A DNA stretch of 64,000 nt from Streptomyces noursei. Its GTDB lineage: Bacteria > Actinomycetota > Actinomycetes > Streptomycetales > Streptomycetaceae. Location: positions 189,908 to 253,907 of the forward strand of contig NZ_LWBU01000279.1 of assembly GCF_001646665.1 (NCBI RefSeq). The letters run 5' to 3'. Under the pieces are notes generated by a model, which worked only from the letters and a program-made list of their open reading frames with translations, did no database searches and was not told the origin of the DNA. This document shows positions 60,178 through 64,000 of the stretch, piece by piece (positions within the stretch are counted from its first letter, which is position 1; each line of letters begins with the position of its first letter). The position numbers were made by a program, and so were the translations under genes.

Positions 60178-61470
60178 ATGGGCGCGGAACGGAAGAAAGG
60201 GAAAAACGTGACTTCCCAACCGCCCTCCGATCGCCCGACCGGCCCTCCCCCGGGCCCCGTCTCGGGTCACTCCACGCCTCCTCAGGGCGGCCCACCGCCG
60301 CCCTCCGCCCCCGGTGGCGGCGGGACCGGCGGTTCGCACCAGGCCGGTGGGCCGGGAGGTCCGGGCGGCGGGGACGGCGGTGGCGCCGGCGGTCCGGGGG
60401 GCGGGGACCGTCCGTGGTGGCGCTCCGTGCCCCGCATCGCCATCGCCGCCGCCGCGATCGTCGTGGCGGTGGTGGTCGCCGTCGTGCTCACCCGCCCGAG
60501 CGGCGGGGAGAAGGACGGCGGGGGCGGCGGTGGGAGCGGCGGCACGATCTCCCTGCAGAACGCCGCCGCCAGCGGCCCCGACCCGTTCACCGAATCCACG
60601 GCCCGCCAGCCCGCCGAACCGGCCTCGCCCCCGGTGCAGGTCCCCACGACCGCGCCGCCGGCCGGCGACAACTCCGTCCGGCAGTACGAGGGTTCCCGGC
60701 GCGGCCTGTACGGCGGCACGAAGAACGCCCCCAGTTGCGACGTCGAGCGCCAGATCGAGTACCTGGCGGCGGAGCCGGCCAAGAACAAGGCGTTCGCCCA
60801 GGCGCTGCGCATCGAACCGCCCACGGTGCCGGACTACCTGCGGGCGCTGACCCCGCTCCAGCTGCGCGCGGACACCTGGGTGACCAACCACGGGTACCGG
60901 GACGGCGCCCCGCGCGCGTACCAGGCGGTGCTCCAGGCCGGCACCGCGGTGCTGGTGGACAACCGGGGCGTGCCGCGCGTGCGGTGCGCCTGCGGGAACC
61001 CGCTCGGCGAGCCGGTGATCGGCAAGACCGCCCCGCGGCCCGTCGGCACACCGTGGCCGGGCTACCGGCTGGAGAACACGGTCGTCGTGAAACCGGCGCC
61101 GAAGCCCGTGAAGACCTTCGTCATCGTCGACCCCAAGACCGGTGAGTGGGTGGCGCGGCGGCCGGGCGACTCGAACGCCGACCGCGACAAGCCGACCAAG
61201 GCGCCGACGACCGCGCCCACCGGCACCGCGACGTCCCCGACCCCGTCCTCACCGAAGCCCGAGACTCCGCCCTCCCCCAGCGACCAGCCGCCCGAGTCCC
61301 CGGTGGACCCGCCGTCGCCGGACACCGGGACCACGACGGAGCCGCCCGCCGGGGAGACCACCGTCGAGCCGCCCCCCGACTCCGGCACCGATCCCGGCAC
61401 GGACACCGGCGCCCCGTCGGACCCGTCCAATCCCTCGGGCCCGTCCGACCCGTCAGCCCCGGCGTCCTGA
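60178..61470 (+). CDS. DUF6777 membrane-anchored protein
   Basis: The 430-residue protein has a Gly/Pro-rich cytoplasmic tail (about 80 residues), one membrane helix (IAIAAAAIVVAVVVAVVLT), then the extracytoplasmic DUF6777 domain with GRRGLYGGTKNAPSCDVE-like sequence (SRRGLYGGTKNAPSC), QIEYLAAEPAKNKAFAQAL, YLRALTPLQLRADTWVTNHG and VPRVRCACGNPL. A Pro/Thr-rich tail of about 90 residues follows, as in cell-wall-spanning proteins. Function is unknown. The ATG follows CGGAG. It is divergent from the streptophobe gene and ends at a strong hairpin. Confidence 0.85.
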   Translation: MGAERKKGKNVTSQPPSDRPTGPPPGPVSGHSTPPQGGPPPPSAPGGGGTGGSHQAGGPGGPGGGDGGGAGGPGGGDRPWWRSVPRIAIAAAAIVVAVVVAVVLTRPSGGEKDGGGGGGSGGTISLQNAAASGPDPFTESTARQPAEPASPPVQVPTTAPPAGDNSVRQYEGSRRGLYGGTKNAPSCDVERQIEYLAAEPAKNKAFAQALRIEPPTVPDYLRALTPLQLRADTWVTNHGYRDGAPRAYQAVLQAGTAVLVDNRGVPRVRCACGNPLGEPVIGKTAPRPVGTPWPGYRLENTVVVKPAPKPVKTFVIVDPKTGEWVARRPGDSNADRDKPTKAPTTAPTGTATSPTPSSPKPETPPSPSDQPPESPVDPPSPDTGTTTEPPAGETTVEPPPDSGTDPGTDTGAPSDPSNPSGPSDPSAPAS

Positions 61471-61477
61471 CCCTTAC

Positions 61478-61533
61478 GGGCCCCGCCCGCCACCGATCCC
61501 GGCCCCGCTCGCGCCCCGGCGCGGGCGGGGCCC
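61478..61533 (+). terminator. Terminator hairpin after the DUF6777 gene
   Basis: GGGCCCCGCCCGC pairs perfectly over 13 bp with GCGGGCGGGGCCC; the 30-base loop can fold into a smaller GC hairpin. Confidence 0.65.
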
Positions 61534-61936
61534 GGCGTCCGGAGCGGGCGGGTTCCGGCGCGAGGAGGGTCCGGCGTCCGGCGCGGGAGGGGCCCACCCC
61601 TGGAGCGGCCGGCTCAGCCGCGAGCCGCCTCTCGATCAGCGTTCGTGTCTCCGCGCAGCGGCAGGCCCGGCGACGAACCGGTGTGCGCCAGGACGACGGC
61701 GAATGCCGCCGCGCGGGAGGGGACGGTGCGTCCGGGAGACAGGTCCGTCGCTGTTCGTGTCGCCGGCCTCCGCAGGGAGGTCTAGCGGGTGTCTTGTCGA
61801 TCAGGCCGGATCGGCGAGCGGCGTCCGGCGCCGTGCATCACAAGGCGGAGGAGGCAGTCATGGCGGAACCATGACGACAACGCCGCGAGGCGCGGTGACG
61901 GACGCCGGGAGCCCGGCATGACCGGCGAGACACCCC
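61534..61936. other. Intergenic region between convergent DUF6777 and MEDS genes
   Basis: No supported gene. Two very short ORFs with a strong GGAGGAGG ribosome site (4 and 16 codons, starting at 61860 and 61872) lie here but have no recognisable product. Short GC-rich repeats (CCGGCGTCCGG) occur near 61535-61580. Confidence 0.4.
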
Positions 61937-62875
61937 CTAGGACCGCAGCCCGAAGTAGCAGCGGATGGTGGTGCCGTCGTCGGCCCTGTGGACGCGTACG
62001 AGGTCGGCGAGGTAGTTGACCAGCAGCAGGCCACGCCCGCCGATCTGGCCGGGCTGCGCGGGGCGGCGACCGGCGAGGGGGTCGGTCAGCCGGCCGCGGT
62101 CCCGTACCTCGCACAACAGGTGGCCGTCCTCGGCCCACACCCAGAGCGTCCCCGTGCCTCCGCCGTGGACCACGCTGTTGGTGGTCAGTTCCGCCACCGC
62201 CAGGGCCAGGTCGTCGCGGCGGTCGGCGGGCAGGCCCAGTACGTCCGCCCGATCCAGGGCGAAGCCGCGGGCGTCGGGCAGCAGGTCGGCGTCGTAGGCC
62301 ACGTGCGCGGCGCCCGGCGGCCGGACGAGGGGCAGGTTGTAGCCGTCGACGATCCGGTCGGGGGCGTACGCGTCGCTGGTCCGCTCGACGCCGTCCTGTA
62401 TGAGCACCGGGTGGGTGGCCCGGGCGTCGTCCAGCACCGCCCGGTCGAGCTTCGCGGTGTCGTACGGACACAGGATGGTGGCCTCGCGCCCGGCGAAGGC
62501 GTGGTTGATCAGGGCCTCGTGCTGGGCGCAGGCCGGGTACTCGCCGACGCTGCGGCCCTGCCAAATCGGTTCGCCGATGATCCGTACGCGGCTGCCCGGG
62601 TGTGCGTCGGCGAAGCCGCGCAGCACTCGGGGGATGATGCGCCCGGGGTTGCGGCCCTCCCGCTCCATGTCCAGCAGGCGTACGCGGTCGGCGTCGCCGC
62701 CCAGTGCCTTGCGGAGCAGGGCGAGGTTCTCCCCGGGGACGGCGACCGCGACCGGTTCGCCGGCGGCGAGGCCGGCTTCGACGAAGGGGACGGTCCCGGC
62801 CAGGTACCCGGCCTCGTCGGCGTAGAACAGGGCAGGGTGCGTGAACGGCTCGGCCGTCTGCGCCATCACGTTCAC
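61937..62875 (-). CDS. MEDS-domain/RsbW-type anti-sigma kinase
   Basis: A 312-residue protein. Residues about 10-175 form a MEDS (DcmR-like) sensory domain (HPALFYADEAGYLAGTVPFVEAGL in two parts, FADAHPGSRVRIIGEPIW, CPYDTAKLD). Residues about 190-312 form an RsbW-type ATPase with the N box LALAVAELTTNSVVHGG, DRGRLTDPLAG and GGRGLLLVNYLADLVR. Such proteins phosphorylate STAS partners or bind sigma factors. The GTG overlaps the stop of the STAS gene by four bases, so the two are translated together and probably interact. GTG and ATG codons 6 and 9 bases later are alternative starts. Confidence 0.87.
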   Translation of the reverse strand: MNVMAQTAEPFTHPALFYADEAGYLAGTVPFVEAGLAAGEPVAVAVPGENLALLRKALGGDADRVRLLDMEREGRNPGRIIPRVLRGFADAHPGSRVRIIGEPIWQGRSVGEYPACAQHEALINHAFAGREATILCPYDTAKLDRAVLDDARATHPVLIQDGVERTSDAYAPDRIVDGYNLPLVRPPGAAHVAYDADLLPDARGFALDRADVLGLPADRRDDLALAVAELTTNSVVHGGGTGTLWVWAEDGHLLCEVRDRGRLTDPLAGRRPAQPGQIGGRGLLLVNYLADLVRVHRADDGTTIRCYFGLRS

Positions 62876-63219
62876 TCCACCACCTCGATTGCCACCAGTT
62901 CCGGCCAGAACAGCTCCAGCGACCGCGTCAGCGACGCCGGCGGCCTGCGGACCACGATCCGCCGGCCCTCCGGGAGGCGCTGCGCCGTGCGCGCGAGCGA
63001 GGTCGCGCCCGCCACGTCCACGAAGGAGAGATCCGTCATGTCCATGCGGATGTCTCCCTCACGTCGTGCCAAGCCGCCCAGGATCCGCTCCCAGTCGGTG
63101 AGCGTATCGAGGTACACCTGCCCCGACACCCTCACGCAGTCCCCCGGGCCGCACTCGGACACCAGGGGACACCGGGGGCGTCCTGGAACGGACACCGCCT
63201 GCGACTGCGGTACGGCCAT
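62872..63219 (-). CDS. STAS-domain protein, partner of the MEDS kinase
   Basis: The 115-residue protein has the STAS fold (DCVRVSGQVYLDTLTDWERILGGLA in two parts, GDIRMDMTDLSFVDVAGATSLARTAQRL). In anti-anti-sigma factors the helix after the third strand starts with a phosphorylated Ser (DSxG). Here the motif reads DVAG, so the usual Ser is Val, and phosphoregulation would have to use a nearby Thr or Ser or be absent. The first 25 residues are an extension. It is coupled to the MEDS-kinase gene and points away from the last gene of the window. Confidence 0.83.
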   Translation of the reverse strand: MAVPQSQAVSVPGRPRCPLVSECGPGDCVRVSGQVYLDTLTDWERILGGLARREGDIRMDMTDLSFVDVAGATSLARTAQRLPEGRRIVVRRPPASLTRSLELFWPELVAIEVVE

Positions 63220-63356
63220 CGCCCCTCCGTGACTTCCGTCCGACCCATGACGGTACCTCCCGCGCCGCCACGGACGAAGCCGGTGGCCCCCGCGGAGCCC
63301 GCCATCAGCGCGCGTTCCCGCCTTTTGGAGGGATATGTTCGCTTTAGCCTGACGGC

Positions 63357-64000
63357 ATGTCCGATACGCATGATGCCAAGGAGCCCGGGGGGTCCCCGCA
63401 CGGCGCCCACGGCCGTCCGCCGGCCCGGGGTGACGCGTGGGCGGCGTTCAAGGCGTCGCCCTTCCTGCCGGCCACCGTGCTGGTGCTGATCCTCGCCGCG
63501 GCCGCCGCGCTGTTCGCCGGCTCGTACACGTACACGATGGCGAACCCGACGCCGCGCCACATCCCCACGGCGGTGGTGGGTCCCCTGGACACGGCGCAGG
63601 GCGCGAGGTTCGTCGCCGGCATGGAACGGGCGCTGAACGCCTCGCTGAAGCTGCGCCGGTACGAAAGCGAGGCCGCGGCACGCCGCGCGGTGGACGAGCA
63701 GGAGGTCTTCGCCGTGCTCGCCGGCCGGCCGGGCGGCGGCGGGGTCCGGCTGGACGTGGTCGGCGCCGCCGGGGCGTCCGTGGCGCAGCTGCTGGCCGAG
63801 GCGGGGGCCTCGGTGGGCCGGGCTACGGGCGTACCGGTCGTGGTGCGGGACATCGAGCCGCTGCAGGAGGGGGACCCGCGGGGGCTGGCGCTGTTCTACA
63901 TCTCGCTCGCCGCGGTGATCATCGGCTTCGTGGGGGCGATCCAGCTGAGCGTGCACGCCCGGGCGCTCGATCCGGCCGAGCGGATCGTCTTCACGGCGGC
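63357..64000 (+). CDS. YhgE/Pip (DUF3533)-like membrane protein, cut by window edge
   Basis: The 214 visible codons give a 30-residue charged tail, a membrane helix (FLPATVLVLILAAAAALFAGSY), then an extracytoplasmic domain with HIPTAVVGPLDTAQGARFVAGMERAL in two parts, the strand-helix RYESEAAARRAVDEQEVFAVLAG and VRLDVVGAAGASVAQLLAEAG. A second helix (GLALFYISLAAVIIGFVGAIQLS) follows at the edge. This is the YhgE/Pip N-terminal layout of ABC2-like membrane proteins, often linked to export or phage infection. The 3' part is outside the window. It is divergent from the STAS gene. Confidence 0.75.
   Translation, partial: MSDTHDAKEPGGSPHGAHGRPPARGDAWAAFKASPFLPATVLVLILAAAAALFAGSYTYTMANPTPRHIPTAVVGPLDTAQGARFVAGMERALNASLKLRRYESEAAARRAVDEQEVFAVLAGRPGGGGVRLDVVGAAGASVAQLLAEAGASVGRATGVPVVVRDIEPLQEGDPRGLALFYISLAAVIIGFVGAIQLSVHARALDPAERIVFTA

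Noticed and set aside
61860..61923. Two tiny ORFs behind a strong GGAGGAGG site
   Set aside because: Products of 4 and 16 residues lead to no downstream gene on the same strand, so a leader-peptide role has no target.

Overview
The window is GC-rich actinobacterial chromosome, almost certainly Streptomyces. Codons are strongly GC-biased at the third position, GTG starts and 4-base GTGA gene overlaps are common, and the families are streptomycete ones: streptophobe, DUF6777, ALF-repeat proteins, MmyB-type regulators, SpoIIE-type phosphatases and MEDS/STAS pairs. I saw no rRNA, tRNA, CRISPR array, origin or intact insertion sequence. The first and last genes are cut by the window edges.

Region 1 (0-4.5 kb) holds small stress-type genes (DUF4383, DUF3140, a DUF2945-like remnant, a DJ-1/PfpI protein, DUF1876), a SARP-regulator relic, and a SigE-family sigma factor overlapping a membrane anti-sigma-like gene. 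Region 2 (4.5-15 kb) is a sugar-oxidation and uptake locus. It has an IclR regulator coupled to an SMP-30 lactonase, a divergent sugar-acid dehydratase and Zn-dehydrogenase, and an operon with a TIM-barrel-like unknown, a ChvE-type binding lipoprotein, a two-domain ABC ATPase, a permease and an aldose 1-epimerase. Paired operator-like sites 19 bp apart occur at four promoters. One is in front of a GH51 alpha-L-arabinofuranosidase 20 kb away (23.8-26.3 kb), which points to L-arabinose from plant arabinan as the substrate.

Region 3 (15-30 kb) carries two GAF/PAS-SpoIIE phosphatases, a TPR protein, a large TPR-CHAT protease, a divergent pair (a possible zinc protein and a membrane protein), the arabinofuranosidase and a PHP phosphoesterase. 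Region 4 (30-41.5 kb) has a LuxR-type regulator with a Gly-Thr repeat tail, an in-frame fusion of an MmyB-type regulator to a glutathionyl-hydroquinone-reductase-like enzyme, a HAD protein and an aldehyde dehydrogenase joined by a 41-bp inverted duplication. It continues with YihY, FUSC and SDR genes, an NTF2-like gene and TetR gene sharing two palindromic operators, and a secreted metzincin.

Region 5 (41.6-46.1 kb) is an Rv1747-like FHA-ABC transporter, a protein with seven EPTRV repeats and a Ser/Thr kinase, which together look like a phospho-signalling module. Region 6 (46-58.7 kb) is a variable island. It contains an Rhs protein with a hydrophobic tip followed by two tiny membrane proteins, an ALF/HINT polymorphic toxin with an overlapping immunity candidate, a secreted protein, a protease lacking catalytic residues but carrying a propeller, and relics of a PIG-L deacetylase and an IS5-type transposase. 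Region 7 (58.7-64 kb) returns to conserved genes: streptophobe, DUF6777, a MEDS-kinase/STAS pair and the start of a YhgE/Pip-like membrane protein.
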